Assembly (NCBI RefSeq): GCF_004803915.1
Contig: NZ_CP039396.1
Location: 248,001-312,000, forward strand
Reading direction: 5' to 3'
DNA length: 64,000 nucleotides
Source: Duncaniella dubosii
Lineage (GTDB): Bacteria > Bacteroidota > Bacteroidia > Bacteroidales > Muribaculaceae
Positions 27,853 to 37,135 of the stretch are shown in pieces. Within the stretch, counting starts at the first letter, position 1; each line of letters begins with the position of its first letter. The notes below the pieces were generated by a model that saw only the letters and a program-made list of their open reading frames with translations, ran no database searches and was not told the DNA's origin. A program made the translations under genes and the position numbers.

Positions 27853-27900
27853 AATATCGAACGGTCCGCAGGTGAAATCACCTGCGGACCGTTCGATATT
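27853..27900. terminator. Bidirectional terminator before the capsule locus
   Basis: A 22-23 base-pair perfect stem (27853-27875 with 27878-27900). It ends the helicase gene and would also stop transcripts from the capsule promoter when that points left. Confidence 0.85.
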
Positions 27901-27995
27901 ACTATCTATACAGTTAGCGATAATGCTATGATACCGTCTTTATTTACTGAAAAAGATTGAAAATAATTTCTTTACTAGAAATGTTAATTCTAATT

Positions 27996-28180
27996 TCTTT
28001 GTAAGAGATAATAATGCAGTGCAAAGATACGGAAAATCCCTATAAATCTGATAGTTTTCTGTAAAAATTTAATCATGGCATCGTGGTATATATGTTAAAT
28101 CGTGAGTATCTTTATTTTAATTGTGATTGTAATATAATGATTGATAGGCTGTTGTGTATTGTGCAAATCTCTTACAAAGA
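27996..28180. promoter_or_regulatory. Probable invertible capsule promoter
   Basis: TCTTTGTAAGAGAT at 27996-28009 recurs as its exact reverse complement at 28167-28180. The 157 bases between hold a clear -7 box, TATCTTTG, on the minus strand (28029-28022), so as assembled transcription would run away from the capsule genes into the terminator at 27853. Inversion would move this box to about 28147-28154 on the plus strand, some 36 bases before the ATG at 28191. Each arm is itself a near-dyad (TCTCTT-ACA-AAGAGA on the right), like a recombinase site. No good -33 box was found. The layout matches phase-variable capsule loci of Bacteroides. Confidence 0.7.
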
Positions 28181-28190
28181 GATGATACCT

Positions 28191-29300
28191 ATGAAAACAA
28201 GTTGCTTGCATAGTCTTTCAATGCCGAATACTACTGACATGCCACATCTTAAACCGCTATCAGTCAACACAAAAGCTACACTGACGGCGGGAAGGAAAGA
28301 AGTAGCAGACGGAATCGAAAATATTCGCGCAACGCAAATCTGCATCCCCTCTGAGACTCAACCGGTTTCAGCGTTATCCTTTACGGATTATGTCAAATCT
28401 GCGGCAGGATCCATATTGAAAGACGACTACATTGCCGAGCGGACGGTAATCTCATTCAACTCCATCCGAAAGGTCACATCGGAAGTCTCGTTTGATGCAG
28501 ACGAACGCAATATCCGAAACTGGCTTGCCATAATGCTCCGAAAAGGGACTTCGCCTGTGACGCTCCGGCGATACCTTGGCAAGCTCCACAAGCTGTACTC
28601 AGACTTCAGAGGCGTGACTATACAAGGAGAGGCACTATTCTCCTCTCTCCGGGAGACAATCTCAGACCAATCGCTCTATGGCAGCCGTCAGGACTGTGAG
28701 ACATTGAACAAGATAAAAGATCTGCCTTCGAGATTGCAGTCTATGCCAACGGCTCAGGCTTCCATCGCAAAAGCAATGATGTATATATTCTATCTCGGAG
28801 GTGCGCCCTATTCTGTGATAAGCGATTTGCGTTTCAACGACGATATTCCTGAAATAGACCAGCTTAGAGAGATTGTCGAATCAATGCCGAGGGAACGGCG
28901 GACCTACGTTTTCCCGTTCAAGCACGGCTCAGTCCGCCAGCGACAACTTCACCGTGAAATGACCGCCGGATTCACGACACTGCTTTCTGACCTTGCCATC
29001 CGTCCGGGTGACGCATTCTCGGCGGAAACAATCTGCGTATGGTGGATTGACGCAGCAATTGAATGCGGATTGAATCCCGAAGAAATCGCCGGTGTCGTCA
29101 GGCATATACCCACGACTCATGCGTGGTTGAGAGCGGTCAATCCCCTGCCGTTGTCAGAAGACGAAAAGACAGCGAGGCTAAGAATTGTTGCAGACATGAT
29201 TGCCGATACAACGCCAAGATGGTATGCAATGTTCATGCGCGACAATAACACCCCGATGATATCCGCGACACCATCGGCAATGCCGGTTCTACACTCATGA
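28191..29300 (+). CDS. Integrase-like protein heading the capsule operon, apparently lacking catalytic residues
   Basis: The start at 28191 is chosen because the open frame upstream (from 28083) lies inside the invertible segment. The 369-residue product has the layout of a tyrosine recombinase: an N-terminal SAM-like helical domain (about residues 60-145) and a C-terminal catalytic-fold domain (about 165-350). By eye, the first catalytic Arg is replaced (GGAPYS at 203-208 in place of a G-x-R), the HxxR box is not recognisable, and the expected Tyr position after the VVRHIP segment (302-307) holds Trp. A conserved PRWYAM segment follows at 342-347. It overlaps the antiterminator start by four bases (ATGA). 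It may bind DNA at the promoter repeats rather than cut it. Confidence 0.7.
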   Translation: MKTSCLHSLSMPNTTDMPHLKPLSVNTKATLTAGRKEVADGIENIRATQICIPSETQPVSALSFTDYVKSAAGSILKDDYIAERTVISFNSIRKVTSEVSFDADERNIRNWLAIMLRKGTSPVTLRRYLGKLHKLYSDFRGVTIQGEALFSSLRETISDQSLYGSRQDCETLNKIKDLPSRLQSMPTAQASIAKAMMYIFYLGGAPYSVISDLRFNDDIPEIDQLREIVESMPRERRTYVFPFKHGSVRQRQLHREMTAGFTTLLSDLAIRPGDAFSAETICVWWIDAAIECGLNPEEIAGVVRHIPTTHAWLRAVNPLPLSEDEKTARLRIVADMIADTTPRWYAMFMRDNNTPMISATPSAMPVLHS

Positions 29301-29782
29301 AAGAAATACAGTTCTTCTATCCCACACGGAAGATACTGAAACAAAAAAATGAGAAGAAAGTATGGGAACAAGTGCCATTCATCCCCCATATCCTTTTTTT
29401 CAAATCACGTCCTGATAAGGTGAAACCTCTTTTCAATCTTATCGGAGACCTTGCATGGTGTTTCAGGACCGTCAATCGTCCGCAAGCGCCATACGCGGTC
29501 ATATCAGGGAAGGAGATGGACTGTTTCCAGAAAGTGATCGGAGTCCTTGACGAATCTATAAAGATGGAATTCGTGCAAAACCCTGATTTGATCCCCGACC
29601 GTAAAGTCCGCATAACCGGCGGCGAGTTCAACGGCTATGAGGGTACGATATACAGACAGAAAGGCACGGTCGAAGACTCCGACATGAGATACTTCATCCT
29701 GCGCATAAACGACAGCAACAACATCGTCTGGCAGGTGAAAATCGAGGAAATTTTCATCGAACCTCTCGACACCGACAATTAA
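29297..29782 (+). CDS. UpxY-like transcription antiterminator (NusG paralogue), short N-terminus
   Basis: A 161-residue protein of the NusG-N/KOW type found at the head of Bacteroides capsule loci (UpxY). The NGN-like part covers residues 1-85 (FFYPTRK, FIPHILFF and YAVISGKEMDCF segments) and the KOW domain about 100-158 with RKVRITGGEFNGYEGTIYR. Such proteins bind RNA polymerase on their own locus and let it read through the long operon. The usual first strand of the NGN domain (W-Y-A-L type) is absent: the protein begins about 25-30 residues late. The start is fixed by an ATGA overlap with the upstream gene and no in-frame extension is visible. Confidence 0.85.
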   Translation: MKEIQFFYPTRKILKQKNEKKVWEQVPFIPHILFFKSRPDKVKPLFNLIGDLAWCFRTVNRPQAPYAVISGKEMDCFQKVIGVLDESIKMEFVQNPDLIPDRKVRITGGEFNGYEGTIYRQKGTVEDSDMRYFILRINDSNNIVWQVKIEEIFIEPLDTDN

Positions 29783-29784
29783 AC

Positions 29785-30432
29785 ATGGAAATGAGACCGG
29801 GAAACAACTTCCAGCCGACAGCACCGCGCGACAACCGCAGTACTGCCACGATTACGCCCGTCATGCCGGCCGAAGAACTTGCCTCGAAGATGGAGTCGTT
29901 CATCACTCGGGCACAGGAGCTTGGCATGCTCACAGACATCGGACATATTCCATCGCAGTCCGAACGGATGCTGACCACAGAGCTGCGAGAGTTCCTGCCA
30001 TACGTAGAAAATGTGCTCGACAATGGCTCCGCGAAACACATTGTCCTACTCTACTCTCTCTATGATTTCGCATATCGACTTGGCTACAAGCGGTCTCCAT
30101 CCAAGCAACTCCTTCCCCGGCTCTTTACCCGCGCCATCACCCTTTGGCTCAAAGGCGATAAGAGCGTCGGCGAGGAAGATCTGATTGCAATGCTCCGTAA
30201 CATCGACCCTCGGTTTGTGGATTTCAAATACATTGACTGGAGCATCAGCGTTCAGGATAAGTGGATCCGAGAACTAGAAGCTAACAACGGCTGCTTCCCT
30301 GAATCCACTCCCCCCACCCTCGCCCGCAAACGCCTCCAAATCCTCCTCCACGCCAACCTCTGGACCTACTTTGGAGATAAGGAAAAGGAGGTGAAGGAGA
30401 AGTGGATGGAGGTGAATCTAAAAGTTATATGA
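29785..30432 (+). CDS. Unknown protein in the UpxZ position
   Basis: A 215-residue helical protein two bases after the antiterminator stop. I cannot match it to a named domain. It has an unstructured, Pro/Thr-rich N-terminus (about 1-27), then a predicted all-helical body with a YLYxxY-like segment (LLYSLYDFAYRLGYKRS, about 88-104) and a C-terminal RKRLQILLHANLWTYFGDKEKEVKEKW helix. In Bacteroides capsule loci this position holds UpxZ, which inhibits UpxY proteins of other loci; a similar job here is inference from position only. The gene ends the regulatory trio; sugar genes of very different base composition start 67 bases later. Confidence 0.6.
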   Translation: MEMRPGNNFQPTAPRDNRSTATITPVMPAEELASKMESFITRAQELGMLTDIGHIPSQSERMLTTELREFLPYVENVLDNGSAKHIVLLYSLYDFAYRLGYKRSPSKQLLPRLFTRAITLWLKGDKSVGEEDLIAMLRNIDPRFVDFKYIDWSISVQDKWIRELEANNGCFPESTPPTLARKRLQILLHANLWTYFGDKEKEVKEKWMEVNLKVI

Positions 30433-30499
30433 TATTTATCCTTTAAAATCTTATTATAAATTACCAGCAAATGCATAAAATAAAGTTAGTAACTACGAT

Positions 30500-31936
30500 A
30501 TGGGCTTAAAAAAAAACATTGTTTATAGTGCTGTCCTACAAGGTGCAAATTATATATTTCAATTTATAACTTTTCCTTATGCCTCACGAGTTTTAGGTCC
30601 AGATGGCATTGGCCTCTACAATTATGCAACAAGCATTGTCCAATATTTTATGTTATTTGCGGCAATGGGTATCTTAAATTTAGGAACACGAGAAATAGCA
30701 AAATGTACATCTCAACAACAATTAAATCTAACTTTTTCCAAGCTATTAGTCACAAATATTCTCATCTCTCTGGGAGTATTAGTTATCTATATCCCTTTGA
30801 TTTTTTTGATACCACAATTTTATGAAATAAAAGCTTACCTATTCATTGGTATATTCCAAATCATATTTAATGCCATAACCATTGAGTGGTTATTTCGAGG
30901 CATTCAAAATTTTAAATTTATAACTCTCCGCGCCGTAATAATTCGTATAATATATGTTATTCTCGTTTTTGTTCTTGTAAATAATCATAATGATGTAATG
31001 ACATATTATTTACTCTCTGTTTTAACTCTGGTCGCAAATGGCATTATAAATTGGAAATATGCAAAACGTGCGACACAATTTATAAAAGTAAATATAATAG
31101 ATTCTTTAAATCAATACCTAAAACCAATGTTCCTTTTAGGTTCTCAAGCGCTAATATCATTCTTTTATGTTGGATTCAATACTGTTTACTTAGGTTTCAT
31201 CTGTAACGAAGCCCAAGTCGGTTATTTTTCCACAGCGACTAAAATTATCATAATAATTTTAGCCTTATATACCGCTTACTCCACTGCCATGATGCCTAAA
31301 TTAAGTTCTTTGGTTGCATCTGGAAATAAAGAACAAGAGTCATATCTTATTTACTCCTCCATTGAATTATTGTGTTGTTTCTCCTTTCCTCTTATAATTA
31401 TTTTGTTGTTTTATTCAGATATAATTATATACTTAATCGCAGGTTCCCAATATAATGAATCAATTTCAATATTAACAATAGGAGCTCCTCTAATCTTAAT
31501 ATTAGGCTTAAACCAGATTCTTTTTGTCCAAGTATTACTCCCAAGAGGACACGACAAAGCCATAGCAAAAATTTGCCTTTATGGAGCATCTGTTGGCATT
31601 CTTCTAAATATTATATTAGTTGGTTATCTTAACTTACAATCATTAGGTTCTATTATTACTTGGTTTACTGCTGAAAGTATTGTCATAGCAGTTGCAATAC
31701 TTTACTTACGCAAAATAATCAATCCCATTTATTTCATAAAAAAATTATTGCACTACGGAAGTATATATTTGCCATTGGGTATTTTAGTCTTATTTGTAAA
31801 TATCTTTATAACATCTAGATGGTTTAGCCTGGCTTGTGCTATCGTAGCGATTATTATTTATAGCCATATTGCTATGATATACCTAATAAAACAAAATCAG
31901 TATTTATCATTAATTCATAAATTTAAACATATATAA
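30500..31936 (+). CDS. Wzx-type polysaccharide flippase
   Basis: A 478-residue multi-span membrane protein (about 12-14 hydrophobic segments) of the MATE/MOP superfamily, with the typical N-terminal LQGANYIFQFITFPYASRVLGPDGIGLYNYA segment (about residues 13-43). It moves the lipid-linked capsule repeat unit across the inner membrane before polymerisation. It is strongly AT-rich, in contrast with the three regulatory genes before it, which marks the start of the variable, probably transferred, part of the locus. The next gene begins inside its stop (TAATG). Confidence 0.92.
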   Translation: MGLKKNIVYSAVLQGANYIFQFITFPYASRVLGPDGIGLYNYATSIVQYFMLFAAMGILNLGTREIAKCTSQQQLNLTFSKLLVTNILISLGVLVIYIPLIFLIPQFYEIKAYLFIGIFQIIFNAITIEWLFRGIQNFKFITLRAVIIRIIYVILVFVLVNNHNDVMTYYLLSVLTLVANGIINWKYAKRATQFIKVNIIDSLNQYLKPMFLLGSQALISFFYVGFNTVYLGFICNEAQVGYFSTATKIIIIILALYTAYSTAMMPKLSSLVASGNKEQESYLIYSSIELLCCFSFPLIIILLFYSDIIIYLIAGSQYNESISILTIGAPLILILGLNQILFVQVLLPRGHDKAIAKICLYGASVGILLNIILVGYLNLQSLGSIITWFTAESIVIAVAILYLRKIINPIYFIKKLLHYGSIYLPLGILVLFVNIFITSRWFSLACAIVAIIIYSHIAMIYLIKQNQYLSLIHKFKHI

Positions 31937-32571
31937 TGATACATTTACTTCGGATTATTGGAGTAGCTTTTAATTTTATAATTCCGTATTTTTTATTTAT
32001 CAGAGTTAATTAAGCGTTAGATTTAATTTATTCAGGTTATCTAAAAAATTTATTTAGACAATGTGGGAATCGCGTAATATTTCGTAGGGGAAGTAGAATA
32101 ATAGGTGATTCTAAGGCAATAATAATCGGCCAAAATGTAAGTTTTGGTAAAAATACCATTTTAGAAGCACATATCTCATATCAATCTCAAACATTCAATC
32201 CTATAATTAGTATTGGTGATTCTTGTATATTTGGAGACTACACTCATATAACGTGTATTAGTTCAATTAAAATAGGGAAAAATATATTAACAGGGCGTCG
32301 TGTTCTTATTACTGATAATTCTCATGGAGATTATAATTCAATTCACCGTGATACATTCTTTCCTCCTATTTCAAGAGAGCTTTTTTCAAAGGGTTCAGTT
32401 ACAATTGAAGATGATGTTTGGCTTGGAGATAACGTTATCATACTCCCCGGTACTACTATTGGGAAAGGTTCTGTGATTGGAGCTAATGCAGTAGTAACAA
32501 AAGATATTCCACCATATACAATAGCTGGTGGAAATCCTGCTAAGATAATAAAAACTTATTATAAAATTTAA
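31936..32571 (+). pseudogene. Left-handed beta-helix acyltransferase with an in-frame stop at codon 26
   Basis: The ATG at 31936 overlaps the flippase stop. Reading continues for 211 codons to a TAA at 32569 but is interrupted by TAA at 32011-32013. The remainder is a hexapeptide-repeat acetyltransferase: repeats IIIGQNVSFG, ISIGDSCIFG, IKIGKNI and VTIEDDVWLGDNVIILPGTTIGKGSVIGANAVVTKDIP, ending IAGGNPAKIIK. Such enzymes O-acetylate a capsule sugar with acetyl-CoA. No in-frame ATG follows the stop before the repeats, so an alternative start would have to be non-standard. It is a broken gene, a single-base sequencing error, or a late non-ATG start. Confidence 0.8.
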
Positions 32572-32574
32572 AAT

Positions 32575-33711
32575 ATGAAAATAATTCCTCTATATCTCCC
32601 ACAGTTTCACACAATACCAGAAAATGATGAATGGTGGGGAAAAGGCTTTACTGAATGGGTTAATGTCAAATCCGCACAGCCTCTATTTCCCGGTCATAAT
32701 CAACCACGTGTACCACTAAACAACAATTATTATGACCTTTCTGAATTAGATACACTAAAATGGCAATGTCAAATAGCTCGTGAACATGGTATTTATGGGT
32801 TTGCAATGTATCATTATTGGTTTAACGGTCATAAACTATTGGAAAAGCCAATGGAAATGCTTTTAGCTCATCCAGAGATTGATATTAATTACATGATTTC
32901 ATGGGCAAATCATGATTGGAATGATGGATGGAAAGCAACTGCAGGAAACGTTAGGACTTTAATTGCTCATGATTTTGATGACGAAGATGATTGGGTTAAT
33001 CATTTCAACTATATGTTACCCTTTTTCAATGATTCACGTTATATAAAAGAAGATGGGATGCCATTATTAATAATATACGTTCCACAGCTCATAGGCAAGC
33101 TGACTAAAATGCTGGATACATGGACTAAAATGGCAAAAGAGGCTGGGTTTCCAGGTATAAAGTATATTTATCAGAGCGTAACGGCATGCATTGATAAAAG
33201 TTGGGATAGAAGTCGTTTCACATATGGAATTCAATTTCATCCTGGATATGTACAATATATGACTGGAAAATCATGGAAACGATGGTGGTTTAAATCTGTA
33301 GTAAAATATTCCCGTAGAGTCAAAGGTATGTTTGGAATAAAACGAGGATTATCTATCCATCATCCTAAAACCGTAAAAACAGTCGATTACGATTCCGATT
33401 GGAAAAAGATATTGGCATTAAAACCAGATAATTCAACGATGCTTCCGTCAGCAATAGTCGATTGGGATAATACACCTCGAAAAAAATCATCAGGATGGTG
33501 TTATACCGGTCAAACGCCTAAAAAGTTCAAAAAATATCTTAAAGAACTGGTAATTAAAGCTCGGAAAGAATATAATACTGATAAAATATTTGTATTTGCA
33601 TGGAATGAATGGGCCGAGGGCGGATACCTCGAACCAGATAAAAAAAACGGTTATAGTAATTTAGAGGCCATCAAGGAAACTCTACAAGAAACTGGTGAAT
33701 GGAATTTTTAA
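32575..33711 (+). CDS. WbsX-type (GH99-like) glycan protein
   Basis: A 378-residue protein of the glycosyltransferase WbsX family, related in fold to GH99 endo-mannosidases. The start MKIIPLYLPQFHTIPENDEWWGKGFTEWVNV (residues 1-31), HYWFNGHKLLEKP near 80 and the C-terminal FAWNEWAEGGYLEPD (about 342-356) are the family hallmarks. Members are common in O-antigen and capsule loci, where they are thought to act on polysaccharide assembly, but the reaction is not established. No signal peptide, so probably cytoplasmic. It starts three bases after the broken acyltransferase and overlaps the polymerase gene by 13 bases. Confidence 0.87.
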   Translation: MKIIPLYLPQFHTIPENDEWWGKGFTEWVNVKSAQPLFPGHNQPRVPLNNNYYDLSELDTLKWQCQIAREHGIYGFAMYHYWFNGHKLLEKPMEMLLAHPEIDINYMISWANHDWNDGWKATAGNVRTLIAHDFDDEDDWVNHFNYMLPFFNDSRYIKEDGMPLLIIYVPQLIGKLTKMLDTWTKMAKEAGFPGIKYIYQSVTACIDKSWDRSRFTYGIQFHPGYVQYMTGKSWKRWWFKSVVKYSRRVKGMFGIKRGLSIHHPKTVKTVDYDSDWKKILALKPDNSTMLPSAIVDWDNTPRKKSSGWCYTGQTPKKFKKYLKELVIKARKEYNTDKIFVFAWNEWAEGGYLEPDKKNGYSNLEAIKETLQETGEWNF

Positions 33712-34919
33712 GTTCTCGCTCAAATAGGATAGTATTTATCTGGATTTTAATAACATTATCAATTTCTCCAGCCTTTGCTACGGATCCGATTGATAATCGA
33801 AATTATCTGCTTATTGGATCTATGTTTTTGGGCCCTATTATAGTATTATTTTCAGGTAAATTCTTACCAAAATTTGATATGCCGATTTTCGGCTTAATAA
33901 TATTAATATTAATATTACAAATTGGATTTCATTGGACCACAGTTAAGTGGACATCTTGTCTTTTTAGTTTCATGTTTATGGTGTACTTCCTTGCAGGAAT
34001 ACGTACATTTATATATGGAAAATTCACACCAGAACAATTAAAAAGTATTCTCAAATATCTTATAATTGCCTATGCAATAGTTCTACTTATACAACAATTC
34101 TGCACATTGACAGGCCTTCCGGTTATTAACCAATTATCAGATTATGGAGAAAAAGTTAACAGGTGGAAACTAAATTCGCTATCCCCGGAACCAAGTCATA
34201 CCGCTCGATATCTAGGGCTACTGATGTATATGTTTTTAATTACAAACGACTGGATAGAAAAACGCAAAATTTCTATAACACAGAGTTATAAAAAAAATAA
34301 AATCGAATGGTTAGCTTTTCTATGGGTAATGTTGACTATGATGAGCGGAACTGCGATGATCATATTGGCATTAATCATAACTCGTTATATCCGTCGTAAA
34401 AATATAATATCAATAGCTTGTATTATTGGACTAATTATAGTATTAGGTGTTATTTTAGATTTTGTACCACTTCAACGTTCTACGAATTTTCTTCAAGCTA
34501 CAGTTACTGGAGATACAAAATCAATGATAGCCACTGATCATAGCGCCTCTATACGTATCGTACCTACATTATTATGCTTGTCTCGTATTAATCCATTTAG
34601 CCTTAATGGATGGATTGGAGAAGGAATGGGAAGCACATCTATATGGATGTCGCATTATATGCCTGGGGTTCCACAAGGATGGTCTGGGGGAGCTATGGCT
34701 AATTATGTTTTAGAAAACGGAATGATTATAGGATTATATTTTCTCATATATTCATTCCAACTCTGTGTAGATAAAAGATATAAATTGGTCACATTTGGCT
34801 TTTGGATTATGTGTATAGTCTTAATTGGTGTTAATACACAAATCGGTTGGTTGTGTATGTTAGTTCTCACTATTTCTAAAAAACTAAGAGTAAACAATGC
34901 GAACACATGTATTTTATAA
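33699..34919 (+). CDS. Wzy-type O-antigen/capsule polymerase
   Basis: A 406-residue integral membrane protein with roughly ten to eleven spans and a large periplasmic loop (about residues 280-340), the topology of Wzy polymerases. The loop has the RIVPTLLCLSRINPFSLNGWIGEGMGS segment. Wzy proteins join repeat units at the outer face of the inner membrane. Sequence identity in this group is low, so the call rests on topology, size and position beside the flippase. It overlaps its neighbours at both ends (13 and 23 bases), which suggests coupled translation. Confidence 0.82.
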   Translation: MEFLSSRSNRIVFIWILITLSISPAFATDPIDNRNYLLIGSMFLGPIIVLFSGKFLPKFDMPIFGLIILILILQIGFHWTTVKWTSCLFSFMFMVYFLAGIRTFIYGKFTPEQLKSILKYLIIAYAIVLLIQQFCTLTGLPVINQLSDYGEKVNRWKLNSLSPEPSHTARYLGLLMYMFLITNDWIEKRKISITQSYKKNKIEWLAFLWVMLTMMSGTAMIILALIITRYIRRKNIISIACIIGLIIVLGVILDFVPLQRSTNFLQATVTGDTKSMIATDHSASIRIVPTLLCLSRINPFSLNGWIGEGMGSTSIWMSHYMPGVPQGWSGGAMANYVLENGMIIGLYFLIYSFQLCVDKRYKLVTFGFWIMCIVLIGVNTQIGWLCMLVLTISKKLRVNNANTCIL

Positions 34920-36086
34920 CTTACCAGAGTCGGCTTGTTACGGCTGTCAGGCTTGTGCCCAAATATGTCCGGTAGGAGCTATAGAAATGCTCAATAACAG
35001 AGAAGGTTTCTTGTATCCTAAAATTAACTCTACGAAATGTATAGAGTGTAATCTTTGCGAAAAGACATGTCCAACACAAGAAAATGTAGTGAATCCTCTT
35101 TTCCATACATTACCAAAAGATGTACAAGCTGCATGGAATATAAATTTTGAAGATAGACTCACATCAACTTCTGGTGGTATATTTTATGTATTAGGCAGGA
35201 AATGGATAGAAAACGGAGGGATAGTCTATGGAGTAGATTTTGATGACCATCTAAATGTTGTTCATACAAGAGTTAATAACATAGCTGGACTTCAGCGTTT
35301 AAGAGGTTCAAAATACGTACAAAGTGATATTACCGGAATCTTACAACAAGTAAAAGACGATTTAAAAAATGGGCTAAAGGTTCTGTTTTCAGGAACTCCT
35401 TGTCAAGTCGGAGGCTTAAGAACATTTCTAAAAAAGATTATGAGAATTTAGTATGCGTGGATTTAGTTTGTCATGGGACACCAAGTCCTTTAATATTTAA
35501 AGAACATATCTCTTTCATCCAAAATAAAACGAATCAAAAAATCATTGATTACAAGTTCAGAGGAAAAGAAAAAACTGGATGGAGAGCTTATATAAAATAT
35601 ATTTATCCGGATGGAAAATCTGAGAAAAAAATTTGGGGGAATGACTTTTTCGCATATAGCTTTTACAAGTCACGATTTAATCGTAAAAGTTGTTTTTCAT
35701 GTGGTTTCTCAAGATCTGAGAGAGTAGGAGATATTACATTATCTGATTTCTGGAATGCAGAAAAATATTATAAGCCCCTACGGCTTCAACGTAAATATGG
35801 TTTTAATTTGATTATGTGTAATAATCAAAAAGGTCAGAATCTCTTAAGAAAAATTTCAAGTGACATTGAATCAATAACACTCCCTGTTGATGTAGCCATA
35901 AAAGGAGATGTTCGCCTCCGACACTCTGAACCGATACCACCTGAACGTGATTCAATATTCGAGGAATTTTATTTACATGGATATGAGTGGTTAACCAAAA
36001 ACCGATGTATCCGTCATAGTTGGAGAAATAAAATAATTCCTATATTTATCAAGAACTTAATTTACGAAATTAAGGCACGAATATGA
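34897..36086 (+). pseudogene. Coenzyme F420 hydrogenase/dehydrogenase beta-subunit-like protein, frameshifted in an A tract
   Basis: Two overlapping frames encode one protein. The first (34897-35451) has a pair of 4Fe-4S ferredoxin motifs (CYGCQACAQICP, CIECNLCEKTCP) and the FrhB-like N-terminal domain up to FSGTPCQVGGLRTFLKK; the second (in frame to 36086) carries on with DYENLVCVDLVCHGTPSP and the C-terminal domain with further Cys. The break is at a run of six A (35430-35435); seven A would restore one protein of about 396 residues. In capsule loci such proteins almost always precede a pyruvyl transferase, as here, and are presumed to act in redox-linked sugar modification. The single-base homopolymer change could be a phase switch, decay or a sequencing error. 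Confidence 0.85.
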
Positions 36087-37135
36087 CTATTGGTATATTA
36101 ACGCGCCGATATGGTTACAATATGGGCTCGACATTACAAGCATTTGCAATGAGCGAGATGCTAGCCAGTTTTGGCCATAAGGTAGAAATTATTAATTATG
36201 ATGAAACGGCAGCTCACTTTAAATGGAAAATTAGACCGTTTTTAGAACGGCTGATGTATAAGTTATGGATTCCTCCTACTGGTGCTAAAAGAAATTATCT
36301 TAGTCATAGGATTTCTCAAGAAAAGAAATTTAATGAATTTGAAAATAAATACATTCCATTATCTAAAGAAAAAATAAGGAGTAAAAGACAGCTCACTCAA
36401 ATTTCTAAAAAATACAATAAGATCGTCATTGGTAGCGATCAAATATGGAATCCTTTTTTATATGATCCAGTATTTTTCGGAGAGTTCCTACCAGTATCTG
36501 AAAGAAAAAAGATAATAGCTTATGCTCCAAGTCTCGGAGTAGGAAATTCCGAAGAAATTCTTACTGAGCAGAAGTCACTAATTAACTCACTTTCATTTAT
36601 TTCCTGTAGGGAAGAAAAAGGTGCAGATGTTCTTAAAGAAATTACAGGCAGAAAAATCCCCGTAGTTCTTGATCCAACCTTAATGGTAAATCGGGAAATC
36701 TGGGATAAGATTGCAGATGAACATTCTGTCGATGGACTTCCAGATGATTTTATTGTTACTTATTTTCTTGGAAAAGATATCCATCAGATGGAGTTAGATT
36801 CTCTTTCAATAAAGTATAATGCTAAGATTATAAACATCTCAATGTTTAATAAGCCTAATGCTATCAATGCTTTTTGCCATCTTAAAAATTTAGGTCCAGG
36901 TGAATTCCTATATTTGATAAAGCATGCAAAATATGTTGCTACGGATTCGTTCCATGCCACAATTTTTTCTTGGATATTTCAGACTGAATTTAAAACTTTC
37001 ATGCGTTTTAAATTACGGGACAAAGAGAGCCAAAATTCAAGAATAGAGACTTTATTAAGCCTATTTGAAGTTAAAGACAAGATTATTGAGGCAAAAAAAA
37101 ATAGTAAAGATTTCTTATCCCTATATCTTAAATGA
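36083..37135 (+). CDS. Polysaccharide pyruvyl transferase family protein
   Basis: A 350-residue protein of the CsaB/WcaK family that transfers pyruvate from phosphoenolpyruvate to form ketals on surface sugars. Visible features are the N-terminal GILTRRYGYNMGSTLQAFAMSEML segment, the VIGSDQIWNP segment (about residues 116-125) and the C-terminal YVATDSFHATIFSWIF segment (about 282-297), which contains the conserved His-rich core of the family. It overlaps the preceding frame by four bases (ATGA). Pyruvylation would add a negative charge to the capsule. Confidence 0.9.
   Translation: MTIGILTRRYGYNMGSTLQAFAMSEMLASFGHKVEIINYDETAAHFKWKIRPFLERLMYKLWIPPTGAKRNYLSHRISQEKKFNEFENKYIPLSKEKIRSKRQLTQISKKYNKIVIGSDQIWNPFLYDPVFFGEFLPVSERKKIIAYAPSLGVGNSEEILTEQKSLINSLSFISCREEKGADVLKEITGRKIPVVLDPTLMVNREIWDKIADEHSVDGLPDDFIVTYFLGKDIHQMELDSLSIKYNAKIINISMFNKPNAINAFCHLKNLGPGEFLYLIKHAKYVATDSFHATIFSWIFQTEFKTFMRFKLRDKESQNSRIETLLSLFEVKDKIIEAKKNSKDFLSLYLK

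Noticed and set aside
28083-28190. Longer start for the integrase-like gene.
   Set aside because: It lies inside the invertible segment and would be removed by inversion; the ATG at 28191 just outside the repeat fits better.
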